NCBI GenBank assembly: GCA_002897615.1
Contig: BDTX01000009.1
Span: 102,364 to 166,363, forward strand
Length of the DNA: 64,000 bases
Reading direction: 5' to 3'
Source: a bacterium BMS3Bbin14
Lineage (GTDB): Bacteria > Desulfobacterota > Desulfobulbia > Desulfobulbales > Desulfobulbaceae
This document shows positions 27,502-37,384 of this stretch, in pieces. Each line of letters begins with the position of its first letter. The first letter of the stretch is position 1. The position numbers and the translations under genes are program-made. A model generated the notes under the pieces. The model was not told the DNA's origin. It was given only the letters and a program-made list of their open reading frames with translations, and did no database searches.

Positions 27502-28845
27502 CTAGCCCTTGTTCTGCCTTTTGCTCCGCGGCTTGAAGGTCAGCCTGACCGGCACTCTGTCCAGGTCAAGCCCGCGGCGGAACTGATTCACCAGATAACG
27601 CTGATAGGAAAAATGAATGCCGCCGGGGGCATTGGTGATCACCGCAAAGGTGGGCGGGGCCGTTTTGATCTGCGCCGTGTAGTAAAATTTAAGCCGGCGG
27701 CCATGATACAGAGGCGGTACATGCCGGGTGATCGCGTCTTCGAGCAGCCGGTTCAGGGCGCTGGTCTGAAAACGAGCAAAAAACTGCCGGTGCATCTTGC
27801 CGATTTCCGGAAAGATACGCTTGATTCCCTGCCCGGTCAGGGCGGAAACCTTGAGAACCGGCGCGAAACTGATAAATGTCGTGGCCGTTTCGATCTCGGC
27901 CATTAGCTGCTTCTGCCGCCGGACATCACCCTTGAGCAAATCCCATTTATTGACCAGGATAATGCACGCCCGGCCCTGATCCTGGGTATACCCCAGGACC
28001 TTGGTGTCCTGTTCGGTTATGCCCTCCTCGGCATCGATTAGCACCAGGGCGATATGACAGCGGCCCAAGGCGCCCAGGGCCTTGAGAATGGAAAATTTTT
28101 CCAGCTTGTCAGTTGTCTTCCCCTTGCGGCGGATTCCCGCGGTATCAACAAGAAGATAGTTATAACTATCCCGGCTGAGCAGGGTGTCCACCGAGTCACG
28201 GGTGGTGCCGGCAATGTCCGAGACCACCATGCGCTCCTGGCCGATAATCGTGTTAATCATGGAAGACTTGCCCACATTGGGGCGGCCGAGAAAGGCGAGC
28301 CGGATCGTCCCCTCGGGCAGGCCGTCCGACAGTGACGATTCCGGCAGATGTTCGGACAGGCCCTCCATCAGGGTCCGGAAGCCGTAGCCATGATCGGCGG
28401 AGAGCGGCCAGAGTTGATCCACGCCCAGTTCCCAGAACGGGGCCAGCAGTTCAATCTCGATCTCCGGACTGTCGATCTTGTTGACGATGAAGAAAACCTG
28501 CTTGTCCGAACGGCGCAGCAGGTTGACAATTTCCGTGTCGCCGGGGATCAGGCCCTGCCGGCCATCCATCAAAAAGAGAATGATGTCCGCATCGTCAATG
28601 GCCTGCAGGGCCTGGCGGCGGACATGGCCGGTCATGGTGTCATCCCCTTCATCAATACCGCCGGTGTCGATCAGGACAAAAAGACGTTCTTCCCATTTTA
28701 CCCGGGCATAATGACGATCACGGGTCACGCCGGGGGTGGAATCGACAATGGCATCCCGGCGCCTGGTCATGCGATTAAACAGTGTTGATTTGCCCACATT
28801 GGGACGGCCGACCAAGGCGACCAGGGCAGCGGATTCAGATGTCAT
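27502..28845 (-). CDS. der: ribosome biogenesis GTPase Der (EngA)
   Basis: An essential GTPase with two tandem G domains that helps assemble the 50S subunit. It has 447 residues. The first G domain starts VALVGRPNVGKSTLFNRM with DTGGIDEG and NKID. The second starts LAFLGRPNVGKSSMINTI with DTAGIRRKGK and NKWDL. A C-terminal KH-like domain follows (LKFYYTAQIKTAPPTFAVI) with a basic tail (KPRSKRQNKG). The ATG at 28845 overlaps the stop of the kinase-like gene upstream (ATGA), so the two are translationally coupled. Confidence 0.96.
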   Translation of the reverse strand: MTSESAALVALVGRPNVGKSTLFNRMTRRRDAIVDSTPGVTRDRHYARVKWEERLFVLIDTGGIDEGDDTMTGHVRRQALQAIDDADIILFLMDGRQGLIPGDTEIVNLLRRSDKQVFFIVNKIDSPEIEIELLAPFWELGVDQLWPLSADHGYGFRTLMEGLSEHLPESSLSDGLPEGTIRLAFLGRPNVGKSSMINTIIGQERMVVSDIAGTTRDSVDTLLSRDSYNYLLVDTAGIRRKGKTTDKLEKFSILKALGALGRCHIALVLIDAEEGITEQDTKVLGYTQDQGRACIILVNKWDLLKGDVRRQKQLMAEIETATTFISFAPVLKVSALTGQGIKRIFPEIGKMHRQFFARFQTSALNRLLEDAITRHVPPLYHGRRLKFYYTAQIKTAPPTFAVITNAPGGIHFSYQRYLVNQFRRGLDLDRVPVRLTFKPRSKRQNKG

Positions 28846-29894
28846 ATTTTTTCAGCCTTTTGCAGACAATTTTCAACTAACCGGGATAAAACAGGATACC
28901 CATGCCCCGGAGGTTCGGCCAGCAGGGCCCGTAAGGAACAAAGCGCCGGCCGGACAAAGGGCCGGAAAAAAGTTTTGCCGCGGCGATAACCAAGGAAGGC
29001 AAAGGCACCGAGAATCTGCAGGTTGCGCTGCAGAGACAGGTAATGGTACTCCCGGCGGAACCGCAGGGGATCATACTCCATATACGTATGAAGCGCTTGC
29101 AGATATTCACCAACAAGGCCGTTCCGCACTGCTTGCGGCAGAGCGACATAGGGATCAATGAGCAGAGAGGCCAGGTCATAGGCCAGCGGCCCCGGACGAC
29201 CGCCCTGGAAATCTATAAAACGCACCCGGTCTTCCTTGATCATAATATTGCGGCTCTGAAAATCGCGGTGCAGGAAAAATCCTGCCGGGGCGGCAGAGGC
29301 CTCGTCCGCAATGGCATTGAATTCCCGTTGCAGGCCATCCCGGTCAACATCCATCTGCAGGAGATCAAGACACAGGCTCTGCAGGAAATAACCGGACTCC
29401 CGCTCAAGCATCAGGGCGCGGTCATAACGCGGGGTATCCCAGCACCAGGCAGAATCGAAGTCCCGGCCGCCCCGGACCTGCATCCGGGCCAGTTCACGCA
29501 CGGCCTGCCGGTAATACCGCCGGAGCTTCTCTCCTCCCGGGCCGGCCCCGCCAGCGGCCAGATCGTAAAGCCTGGTCCCGCCAAGATCCTCGCAGAGGAT
29601 CAGGCCGCTTTGCCGGTCAAAGGCAAGAAGCTCGGGCACGGGGACCCCGGCCCCATGGAGATGCCTGCCGATGAACCAGGCGGAACGGGCCTCAGCCATC
29701 CCCGGCGCGTCATCTACCGATGGCAGGATGGCCACGACCAGGCGGCCGGCAGGCAGATGCAAACGAAAAAAACGCCGCTGGGAGCCGTCACCGGCGAGCG
29801 GCGAGATCCGCAGCCGGTCATTCCCATTGCCGATACCCAGACGATCCAGCAGGGGGTAAAGTATGGCCAGGGGCAAATTTTCCTTTTTTTCCAT
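28842..29894 (-). CDS. aminoglycoside-phosphotransferase-fold sugar kinase, AmgK-like
   Basis: A 350-residue kinase of the APH/choline kinase fold. The nucleotide-binding loop is SPLAGDGSQRRFFRL, the catalytic Brenner motif is FLHRDFQSRNIM, and the metal site is RFIDFQGGRPGPLAYDLASLL. The pattern matches the COG3178 group that includes AmgK, the anomeric kinase for N-acetylmuramate and N-acetylglucosamine in cell-wall recycling. The partner uridylyltransferase MurU is not in the window, so the substrate is uncertain; antibiotic modification is unlikely. The ATG at 29894 gives MEKKENLPLAILYPLL; the frame before it belongs to the inserted repeat. It overlaps der by 4 bp. Confidence 0.78.
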   Translation of the reverse strand: MEKKENLPLAILYPLLDRLGIGNGNDRLRISPLAGDGSQRRFFRLHLPAGRLVVAILPSVDDAPGMAEARSAWFIGRHLHGAGVPVPELLAFDRQSGLILCEDLGGTRLYDLAAGGAGPGGEKLRRYYRQAVRELARMQVRGGRDFDSAWCWDTPRYDRALMLERESGYFLQSLCLDLLQMDVDRDGLQREFNAIADEASAAPAGFFLHRDFQSRNIMIKEDRVRFIDFQGGRPGPLAYDLASLLIDPYVALPQAVRNGLVGEYLQALHTYMEYDPLRFRREYHYLSLQRNLQILGAFAFLGYRRGKTFFRPFVRPALCSLRALLAEPPGHGYPVLSRLVENCLQKAEKI

Positions 29895-29908
29895 GCGAGT
29901 TACGGTAA

Positions 29909-30149
29909 AATTAAACCGTGACGGCTTGAGGCGATACGCCATTCAAATATGTGGAGTTTATTGCATTCCTGCCGAATAAAGGTATTTTCCGTTCACCGCG
30001 CCGTCCTGCGGGGCGACCAATAACAGCGCCTCTGCTGCGTTGGCAACCAGTTGATATCACACCAGGATAATCAACATCGTTGCCGCCTCGAAGGTCTCGC
30101 AGGCTCGCTATCTGCATCGGCGCCGTTCCCGAACGCTCACGGATTCAAG
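29909..30149 (+). mobile_element. CCTGAATCCGTGA MITE-like element, copy 10 (long form, worn left end)
   Basis: About 241 bp, with the 24-bp segment. The left end is degraded (only ACCGTGACGGCTTGAG is clear) and the right end reads GCTCACGGATTCAAG. The flanks GTAAA and TTAAA agree at 4 of 5 bases. It lies in the divergent space between the AmgK-like gene and metF, so it may carry or disturb both promoters. Confidence 0.82.
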
Positions 30150-30192
30150 TTAAAGACCAAGAGAAGGCTACCAAACAACTACCATCTCAACC

Positions 30193-31773
30193 ATGACAAC
30201 GCAAAACAAATTCAGTCGCTCGCTGCTTGATCCCGAGCAGTTCACCATCACCTATGAACTGGTACCGGGCCAGGGCTCAGGGGGAAGGCGACATGAGCGA
30301 CTGCTCGAATTCGCCCGCCAAACTTACGAGGACGGCCGGATCAAGGCCCTGTCCATCACCGATAATGCCGGGGGGCATCCGGCGCTTGCGCCCATTGCCA
30401 TCGGTTCGGAAGTGCAGGCCATCGGGCTTGAACCGCTGCTGCACTTTTCACTCAAGGACAAAAATCGCAGCCAGGTGGAAAGTCATCTCTTTCTCTACCA
30501 CCGTCAGCGCTTCCACAACCTGTTGATTCTCGGCGGCGACTTTCCCCGACCGAATTATTACGGCCAGGCCAAGCCGGTCTTTGACCTGGACAGCGTCCAG
30601 ACCCTGCACCTGTTACGCGAGATGGAGGACGGCAGCTATCAACGCGGCAGCGCTACCGGCCGGGGTACGACATTTGCGCCATTATCCTTTCTCCGGGGCT
30701 GCGTCGTTTCGCCTTTTAAAACCACTGAAGCCGAGCAGGTCTGGCAGTATGCCAAACTGTTGAAAAAAATAGCGGCCGGGACGAATTTTATTATCACCCA
30801 GCTTGGTTACGATGTCTGTAAGCTGGAAGAATTAATCCGTTTTCTCCGGGAAACAGGCAACACCCTGCCCGTACTCGGCAACGTGTTCATCCCCTCCCTC
30901 GGCGTCGCCGAATACATGGGCCGCGGCGGGGTGCCGGGTATCGTGTTTCCGCAGCAGCTTATCCGTCGCATGCAGGAGGAAGCGGTGCGACAGGATACGG
31001 AGAGCCGGCTCCTGCGGGCGGCAAAGATGATCTGTGTTCTCCGGGGGCTGGGCTACTCCGGCGTGCATCTCGGCGGCAACGGACTGAATTTCGCCAAGGT
31101 CCGATTCGTTCTGGATACGGCCGAGGCAATGCAGGACCAATGGCCGAGCCTGCGCGAAGACGTTCATTTCCCCGCCGATAACAGCTGGTATCTCTACCCG
31201 CCATCCGCAAACGGGGTCTGCGGCAAAAAACGGGGCGCCCTGGCCCCGGGCCGCAGGCAAAAGGCGCAGCGCCTGCATCAATTGACCCACCGGCTCCTCT
31301 TTGCCCCGGATCAAAGCCTCACCAGCCGTCTTTTCGGCCGCTTCTGCCGCTACTGCGCGAAAAGCAAAGGCCGGACCGCCTTGCTGGGCAAGCTTGAAAA
31401 GGCGATCAAGGCCTTGCTTTTTTCCTGCCGCATGTGCGGGGACTGCACCCTGGCCGAATCCACCTATCTCTGCCCCCAGGCGGGATGTCCCAAAAAACTG
31501 CTGAACGGCCCCTGCGGCGGCAGCCGTAATATGGCCTGCGAGGTCTATCCTGACCGCGCCTGCTTCTGGGTCAGGGTCTATGACCGCCTCGACCCCGGTT
31601 CCGGCCCGGAACAACTTGGCGCCGAACCTTCCCTGCCCCCGAAAGACTGGGCCCTTGATCAGACCTCTTCATGGATCAATCATTTCACGGGCCGGGACCA
31701 CAAGAGGCTCGATCCGCCGCCAGGTGACCGGCCATTAAGACCCGGCAACGAGCAGGGAAAACAAGATCAATGA
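30193..31773 (+). CDS. metF: methylenetetrahydrofolate reductase with fused zinc-cysteine C-terminal domain
   Basis: A 526-residue fusion. The N-terminal part (about 15-310) is a MetF barrel that interconverts 5,10-methylene- and 5-methyl-tetrahydrofolate (FTITYELVPGQGSGG, ALSITDNAGGHPALAP, FHNLLILGGDFPRP). The C-terminal part (about 390-490) is the MTHFR_C domain, rich in cysteines: CRYC, SCRMCGDCTLAE, YLCPQAGCPKKLLNGPCGG, AC. In acetogens and sulfate reducers this part (MetV) is often a separate subunit of the methyl branch of the reductive acetyl-CoA pathway. The fusion suggests a one-carbon energy or fixation role as well as methionine supply; that is inference. It stands alone between repeats. 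Confidence 0.87.
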   Translation: MTTQNKFSRSLLDPEQFTITYELVPGQGSGGRRHERLLEFARQTYEDGRIKALSITDNAGGHPALAPIAIGSEVQAIGLEPLLHFSLKDKNRSQVESHLFLYHRQRFHNLLILGGDFPRPNYYGQAKPVFDLDSVQTLHLLREMEDGSYQRGSATGRGTTFAPLSFLRGCVVSPFKTTEAEQVWQYAKLLKKIAAGTNFIITQLGYDVCKLEELIRFLRETGNTLPVLGNVFIPSLGVAEYMGRGGVPGIVFPQQLIRRMQEEAVRQDTESRLLRAAKMICVLRGLGYSGVHLGGNGLNFAKVRFVLDTAEAMQDQWPSLREDVHFPADNSWYLYPPSANGVCGKKRGALAPGRRQKAQRLHQLTHRLLFAPDQSLTSRLFGRFCRYCAKSKGRTALLGKLEKAIKALLFSCRMCGDCTLAESTYLCPQAGCPKKLLNGPCGGSRNMACEVYPDRACFWVRVYDRLDPGSGPEQLGAEPSLPPKDWALDQTSSWINHFTGRDHKRLDPPPGDRPLRPGNEQGKQDQ

Positions 31774-31904
31774 GAACCTGCAAATGCCTGACCACAAAAG
31801 GGACGTTGCAGGAACCCATTATTTTTGTTACATAATTAATTGATAATTGCGTGCATTGATATCGTATTTTCAGTCCTGGTAAATTAGCACTGTTTTTCTT
31901 GAAA

Positions 31905-32123
31905 CCTGAATTCGTGACGGCTTGAGGTGACACTTTATGCAATATTTGGAATTTATTATATTGTTTCAGAATAAACGCATTTTCCGGCCTGCACCGCGCC
32001 GCCCTGCGGGGCGCCCGATAACGGCGCATCTGCTGCGTTGACAACTCGTTGATATCACACCAGGATAATCAACATCGTTGCCGCCTTGCAGCTGCACCGT
32101 TCTCGGACGCTCACGGATCCAGG
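31905..32123 (+). mobile_element. CCTGAATCCGTGA MITE-like element, copy 11 (219-bp form)
   Basis: 219 bp. Left CCTGAATTCGTGA, right CTCACGGATCCAGG. TTGAA lies on both sides, with one extra A on the left (31899-31903 and 32124-32128). It is the first of three element pieces in the metF to sucrose-phosphate synthase gap. Confidence 0.9.
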
Positions 32124-32195
32124 TTGAACAAAAAATCATGCTCTACCCGTCTTATCATGAAGCAGCCAAACAGTTATCGGCAACAAACCTGGCAC

Positions 32196-32276
32196 CATCG
32201 AATAAATACATTTCCCGGTCTGCACCGGGGCGCTTGATAACGGCGCATCCGCTGCGTCGGCAACTCGTTGATATCA
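32196..32276 (+). repeat. internal fragment of the CCTGAATCCGTGA element
   Basis: CGAATAAATACATTTCCCGG through CAACTCGTTGATATCA matches the middle of the element but lacks both ends and part of the GC hairpin. It abuts copy 12 and may have been its target. Confidence 0.75.
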
Positions 32277-32277
32277 T

Positions 32278-32499
32278 CCTGAATCCGTGACGGCTTGAGG
32301 TAATATTCCAGGCAATATGTGGAATTTATTGCATTATTGTCGAATCAATGCATTTTATACTCTTCACCTCGCCGCCCTGCAGGGCGCCCGAGAACGGCAC
32401 AGCTGCTGCGTTGGCAACTCATTGTTGATATCGCACCAGGATAATCAACATCGTTGCCGCCTTGCGTCGGCACCGTTCTCGAACGTTTACGGACCCAGG
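32278..32499 (+). mobile_element. CCTGAATCCGTGA MITE-like element, copy 12
   Basis: 222 bp with a 3-bp insertion (ATTGTTGATATC). The right end is altered (TTACGGACCCAGG). No clear target duplication. It joins the internal fragment directly on its left, 98 bp before the sucrose-phosphate synthase start. Confidence 0.88.
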
Positions 32500-32597
32500 T
32501 CGATACCAGGTAAATGTAGACTTCGGGAGATCGGGCGGAAAGATAGTTGCCGGCCGGGCATTGCGCCAACCGCAAAGCCCCAGACCGAGGGAGGGTC

Positions 32598-34793
32598 ATG
32601 AAAAAAAACGGACTGTACCTGCAGCTCTTCAGTATCCACGGACTTATCCGCGGTAACTCCCCCGAACTGGGCCGGGATGCCGATACCGGCGGCCAGGTCA
32701 AATACGTACTGGAACTGGCCCAAACATTAGCCCAGCGGGATGATGTCGCCCAGGTTGACCTGGTTACCCGTTTGATTCGTGATAAAACGGTTGCCGAAGA
32801 TTACGCCCGGCCCGTGGAACAGCTCTCGGACAAGGCCCGGATCATCCGGATTCAGTGCGGCGGCTACAAGTATCGCCGGAAAGAGCTGCTATGGCCCTTC
32901 ACGGAAGAATTCATCGATAAGACCATCCGCTTCCTGAAATCCCAGGGCCGGACGCCCGACCTCGTTCACGGTCACTATGCCGACGCCGGTTACGTGGCCA
33001 TGGAACTGGCGGCGGCCCTGGATGTCCCCTTTGTCTTTACCGGCCATTCGCTGGGCCGGAATAAAAAGGCAAAACTTCTGGCCGAAGGTCTCAGTGAAGC
33101 CCGGATCAACAAACAGTACCACATGGATACACGTATCCAGGTCGAAGAAAAAATCATCCAGCGGGCCGACCTGATTGTCACCTCGACCCGGCAGGAGGTC
33201 GACAAACAGTATGGACTGTACAACAATTTCAGCCGGGGGCGCTACGTCCTGCTGCCGCCCGGTATCGACCTGAACGTCTTTTTTCCCTATTACGATCTCC
33301 AGTTTGATCCCGAGATGTTGAGTGAAGAAACGAAACAGGCCCGGGTAACGCTCGAGTCGGAGCTGCACCGCTTCTGGTCTCATCCGGAGAAGCCCTTTAT
33401 CCTGACACTCTGCCGGCCGGACCACCGCAAAAATATTGCCGGCCTGCTTTCTGCCTACGGAACCGACAAGGAACTGCAGGCCATCGCCAACCTGGCGGTT
33501 TTCGCGGGTATCCGTCACAACATCATCACCATGGAAGAAAACGAGCAGGAAGTGCTCACGGACATGCTGCTGAAGATGGACCGTTATGACCTGTACGGCA
33601 AGCTGGCCATCCCCAAAAAACATGATTTTGCCACGGAAGTACCGGCCCTGTATCGCCTCTGCGCGGAAGGCCGGGGCGTCTTTGTCAATCCGGCGCTGAT
33701 CGAGCCTTTCGGTCTGACCCTGGTCGAGGCCTCGGCCTGCGGCCTGCCCATTGTTGCCACCAATGACGGCGGCCCGGTGGATATCATCGCCAACTGCAAT
33801 AACGGCATCCTGGTCGATGCCCGGCAGCCGGAGGAAATCGGCCAGGCCGTCAAGTCCATCCTCATCGACCAGCAGCGGTGGGAAGAATTTTCCAAAAACG
33901 GCATCAATGGCGTCCGCGAGCATTATTGCTGGCCCTCCCACTGTGAGAAATTCATGCACCACCTGGCAGAGATTCTCCCTGGTCTCAAGGACCGGTCCGA
34001 TTCACAGGGAAAAACCCTTGCCGCAGCTGCCCCAAGGACATCTTTCGGCAAACGGCTCATCGGTATTGAACGACTGATGGTCACCGATATCGACAACACC
34101 CTGATCGGTGATGATGACAGTCTGCATCGACTCCTGCAAATTTTACAGGAACAGCATGATAATATCGCCTGGGGAGTTTCCACGGGAAGAAGCCTCGAGA
34201 TGACCCTTGAGGCCATGACCCGCTATAACATTCCGGTGCCGGATGTTATTATCTGTTCCGTCGGCACGGAAATTTACTACGGTCCTGATTTGCGTATCGA
34301 TAAAGGATGGCAGCGACATATTTCCCATCAGTGGAAACCGGAAGGAATCAAGGAAAATCTGGACCGCCTTGATTTCCTTACCTTTCAGGAGGCGGAAGGC
34401 CAGCGAAGCCATAAAATCAGTTATTACATGCGGGAAGACAGCGCCCTCCTCGCCCGGGTCCACCAGGTATTGCAGGAGGCCAGGCTACGCTGCCGGGTGG
34501 TTTTCTCCCATGGCCAGTTTCTCGATATCCTGCCTTACCGGGCCTCCAAGGGCCGGGCCATCAAATATTTAAGCTACAAATATGAATTTCCCCCCCAACA
34601 TATCATGGTGGCCGGCGATTCAGGTAACGACGAGGACATGCTGAGGGGACAAACCTGCGGCCTGGTGGTGGGCAACTATAGTGAAGAACTGGAAAAATTA
34701 AAAGGCAAGCCCAAGATATTCTTCAGTAAAAACTGCTATGCGGCGGGGATCATTGACGGGCTGTACCACTACCGATTCATCCTGAATCCGTGA
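32598..34793 (+). CDS. sps: sucrose-phosphate synthase with fused phosphatase domain
   Basis: Makes sucrose 6-phosphate from a nucleotide glucose and fructose 6-phosphate; the C-terminal part resembles sucrose-phosphate phosphatase. It has 731 residues. The GT-B glycosyltransferase domains (about 1-475) start with LQLFSIHGLIRG and GRDADTGGQVKYVLELA, include FTGHSLGRNK, and have the nucleotide-sugar motif EPFGLTLVEASACGLP. The HAD-type domain (about 490-731) has MVTDIDNTLIGDDDS (nucleophile Asp near 495) and VAGDSGNDEDML. GAGGGAGGG precedes the ATG at 32598. The last residues (LNP) and the stop come from the inserted repeat end. Sucrose synthase is convergent downstream. Confidence 0.92.
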   Translation: MKKNGLYLQLFSIHGLIRGNSPELGRDADTGGQVKYVLELAQTLAQRDDVAQVDLVTRLIRDKTVAEDYARPVEQLSDKARIIRIQCGGYKYRRKELLWPFTEEFIDKTIRFLKSQGRTPDLVHGHYADAGYVAMELAAALDVPFVFTGHSLGRNKKAKLLAEGLSEARINKQYHMDTRIQVEEKIIQRADLIVTSTRQEVDKQYGLYNNFSRGRYVLLPPGIDLNVFFPYYDLQFDPEMLSEETKQARVTLESELHRFWSHPEKPFILTLCRPDHRKNIAGLLSAYGTDKELQAIANLAVFAGIRHNIITMEENEQEVLTDMLLKMDRYDLYGKLAIPKKHDFATEVPALYRLCAEGRGVFVNPALIEPFGLTLVEASACGLPIVATNDGGPVDIIANCNNGILVDARQPEEIGQAVKSILIDQQRWEEFSKNGINGVREHYCWPSHCEKFMHHLAEILPGLKDRSDSQGKTLAAAAPRTSFGKRLIGIERLMVTDIDNTLIGDDDSLHRLLQILQEQHDNIAWGVSTGRSLEMTLEAMTRYNIPVPDVIICSVGTEIYYGPDLRIDKGWQRHISHQWKPEGIKENLDRLDFLTFQEAEGQRSHKISYYMREDSALLARVHQVLQEARLRCRVVFSHGQFLDILPYRASKGRAIKYLSYKYEFPPQHIMVAGDSGNDEDMLRGQTCGLVVGNYSEELEKLKGKPKIFFSKNCYAAGIIDGLYHYRFILNP

Positions 34794-34864
34794 TGGCTCA
34801 AGATGATACTTTATGTAATATTCGGGATTTATTGCATTATTTCCCAACAAACGTATCTCCCGGA
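34781..34864 (+). repeat. CCTGAATCCGTGA element, left-end fragment
   Basis: The left end and the next 80 bp (ending AACAAACGTATCTCCCGG) are present; the right half is missing. It lies between the convergent sps and sucrose synthase genes. Its first 13 bp supply the sps stop codon. Confidence 0.85.
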
Positions 34865-37255
34865 CTAACCCTGGCAACAACCAATGGCGGCGGCCCGCGG
34901 CCGCAGTTGCAGGTGATAGAACATCTCCAGGTAACGGCTGGTCTCCTGACGCTCCAGGTTGGTGGCGTATTTCCAGAAGCCGTAGATACAGGTCAGTGAC
35001 AAAAGCCGCTGGGCATACAGCTTCCAGGTATAATGACTCTGTATCCGCTTGACAGCTCCCCTGGACAGGGTATGCCAATAGTCCGGCTCGCGCTGGCAGC
35101 GTTCAAAAAAATCAGCCATGATCCCGGCCGCCTGATCACCATGATTGGGATTGATGTGAAAACCCGACACCTTGTCTTCAATAATTTCCAAAGGTCCGCC
35201 GTAACAGGTGGCAAAGGTGGGCAGGCCGGAGGCCATGGCCTCGACGACGGTCAAGCCGAAGGCCTCGAAAAAAGCGGGCTGGACAAAGGCGGACCGCAGG
35301 TCACCCATATACCGGTACAACTCGCCGGTCAATTGCTTTTCAAGCCGGAGCCCCAGCCAGCGCACATTGCCGTCAAGCCCGTATTGATCGAGCAGGGAAT
35401 GCATACGCAGGATCTGCTCGCGTTCTTCATTGTCCGTTGAGAGATCAGGATTGGTGGTGCCGCCGACAAGCAGCAGATTTGTCAAGCCCCGCAGCCGGTC
35501 GCAGCCTGCATACCACTCAACCAGACCGGTCAGGTTCTTGATATGATCAAGCCGGGCCATGGAAAAAAGCAGCGGCCGGTCCCGGTCCAGGAGCTGTCCC
35601 CTGGTCCCCGGCCGGACCGGACCGAATACCAGGTCTTCAAGCTCATCATGCAAGCCGGACAACCGGCGCTTGGTCTCACTGTACGGAAAATAAACATCCG
35701 GGTCCGAGCCGGGTGAAACAATGTTGAATTTCGGATCAAAGACGTTGATGCCGTTAACAACCCGATGCAGTCCCGGCATGGTAAAGGAGGCATAGCTCTC
35801 ATACTGACCGGCGATGTTATTACCGCCGGCGATCTCCTGGTAGGTGGAGGTGATGATAAAGTCGGCCGCGTTCATGGCAATCAGGTCGGCAGTGAATTGA
35901 CAGGAAAAATGATACTGTTCGTCCATATCCTTCCAGTACAGGGCGGAATAGAGATACTTTGTTTTTTCCAGGGCGTGGGCAATGGTACACATCGTGACGC
36001 CAAGTCTCTGGGTCAGCAGATAGGCTGCCAGGTTACCATCCGAATAGTTGCCGATAACCAGGTCGGGACGCCGGCCGAACCGGGCCATGATCTCTTTCTC
36101 CGCTTCCCGGGTAAACTCTTCCAGGTAGGGCCAGACTTCAAAGCGGGAAGTCCACTGGGGGATGACTGATCCATCATGAGCCCGGAAAGGGACTCGGATA
36201 ATGTGAACATTGTCCGTACCATGCACCGGTTCTTCAGGTTGATTACAGGTCGTCTCCCCGGCCTCGGGAATCAAACGGGTGACGATGAGGATCTGCGGTT
36301 TAATAACCAGCCCCTGCTCGTAAATACGCTGCCGCATTTCCTTTTCCAGGGCCCGGACCTGGTCCAGGATATAAACGATCTGACCACCGGTATCAGGCAG
36401 CCCGAGGACATTTTCCTGGCCGAAATAACCATGCGGGGAAAAAACAACGATGTTGAAAATCATGGGGATTCGGCTGAAAAACTCCTGCAGGGCCTCATGG
36501 TCAGGGGCCTCCAGGATATCAGCCAGCAGGCTGAAACTGTCCCGGATGCGTTTCACTTCCCTCCCCCAGCCCGGCTCAAACCCCATAAGCCTGAGTTCTT
36601 CAGCCAGGTCGGGCCAGGTCGCCCCCTTGGGCGCATTGTCCAGAAATTCCATGCCCCGGCGCAGGGCCCGTTGCAGGTCCGGCACATGCTGAATGGAGTC
36701 GTTGACCATAAACGACACATCCTGGTAACCGTGTAGACGCAGGAAAGACAGGATCAACTCATCGCCCCTGGTCAGCTCGTTGGCCAGCCGGTTGGAAAAT
36801 TTACGGTTGAGAAACTCGACGCCGTGACCAATGGAGCGGGCCTGCTGCATTTTCGGAAAATAACGCTCAAAGGGCATAAAATCAATTTCAAGAATCGACT
36901 CGTCCTGTTCGCCATCCACCAGTTTTTCCTTGAAGGCGAGGAAATCCGATACGGAGACCTCGGCAAAGGACATGGACTCGAAATGATATCGCAGGTAATG
37001 CATATGGGCGACCCGGGGCCGGACATTGAAGTACATCCAGGGCTCGGCGATCGCGGCCTCCTGGATCCTGGAAACAGCCAGGGCCAGGGGGGATTCAAGC
37101 AAAGCCGCCGCCCCGGTTTCCTCGCAGTACGACAGAAACTCATCCCGCAACTCACTGGAGAGCATCATTTTCCGGCCATGGCTCTGATACCTGCGAAACA
37201 GGCCGTGGACGACATCACGGTTCTGTGCGACATAGGTCATTAAGTCTTTTAACAT
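34865..37255 (-). CDS. sus: sucrose synthase
   Basis: Reversibly splits sucrose with a nucleoside diphosphate to give fructose and an activated glucose (UDP- or ADP-glucose). It has 796 residues, the full plant and cyanobacterial length. The N-terminal regulatory region (about 1-260) leads into the GT-B core: [34 protein letters not shown], and the [17 protein letters not shown] nucleotide-sugar motif near the end, then a helical tail. The start ATG at 37255 gives [16 protein letters not shown]. It diverges from the fructokinase gene; the 129-bp space between them probably holds both promoters. The C-terminus ends IGCCQG. Confidence 0.94.
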   Translation of the reverse strand: MLKDLMTYVAQNRDVVHGLFRRYQSHGRKMMLSSELRDEFLSYCEETGAAALLESPLALAVSRIQEAAIAEPWMYFNVRPRVAHMHYLRYHFESMSFAEVSVSDFLAFKEKLVDGEQDESILEIDFMPFERYFPKMQQARSIGHGVEFLNRKFSNRLANELTRGDELILSFLRLHGYQDVSFMVNDSIQHVPDLQRALRRGMEFLDNAPKGATWPDLAEELRLMGFEPGWGREVKRIRDSFSLLADILEAPDHEALQEFFSRIPMIFNIVVFSPHGYFGQENVLGLPDTGGQIVYILDQVRALEKEMRQRIYEQGLVIKPQILIVTRLIPEAGETTCNQPEEPVHGTDNVHIIRVPFRAHDGSVIPQWTSRFEVWPYLEEFTREAEKEIMARFGRRPDLVIGNYSDGNLAAYLLTQRLGVTMCTIAHALEKTKYLYSALYWKDMDEQYHFSCQFTADLIAMNAADFIITSTYQEIAGGNNIAGQYESYASFTMPGLHRVVNGINVFDPKFNIVSPGSDPDVYFPYSETKRRLSGLHDELEDLVFGPVRPGTRGQLLDRDRPLLFSMARLDHIKNLTGLVEWYAGCDRLRGLTNLLLVGGTTNPDLSTDNEEREQILRMHSLLDQYGLDGNVRWLGLRLEKQLTGELYRYMGDLRSAFVQPAFFEAFGLTVVEAMASGLPTFATCYGGPLEIIEDKVSGFHINPNHGDQAAGIMADFFERCQREPDYWHTLSRGAVKRIQSHYTWKLYAQRLLSLTCIYGFWKYATNLERQETSRYLEMFYHLQLRPRAAAIGCCQG

Positions 37256-37384
37256 TGCCTTGTTCCCTGGGTCAGGCGGACAGAAAAATTACTACCGGCA
37301 GCTTCCGCCTCATTTGATATCGGCATAAAATTCCTTTATAGTGTGTTTAATTACCAGGAATCCGCGGCTTCAGGAAGAGTATTT

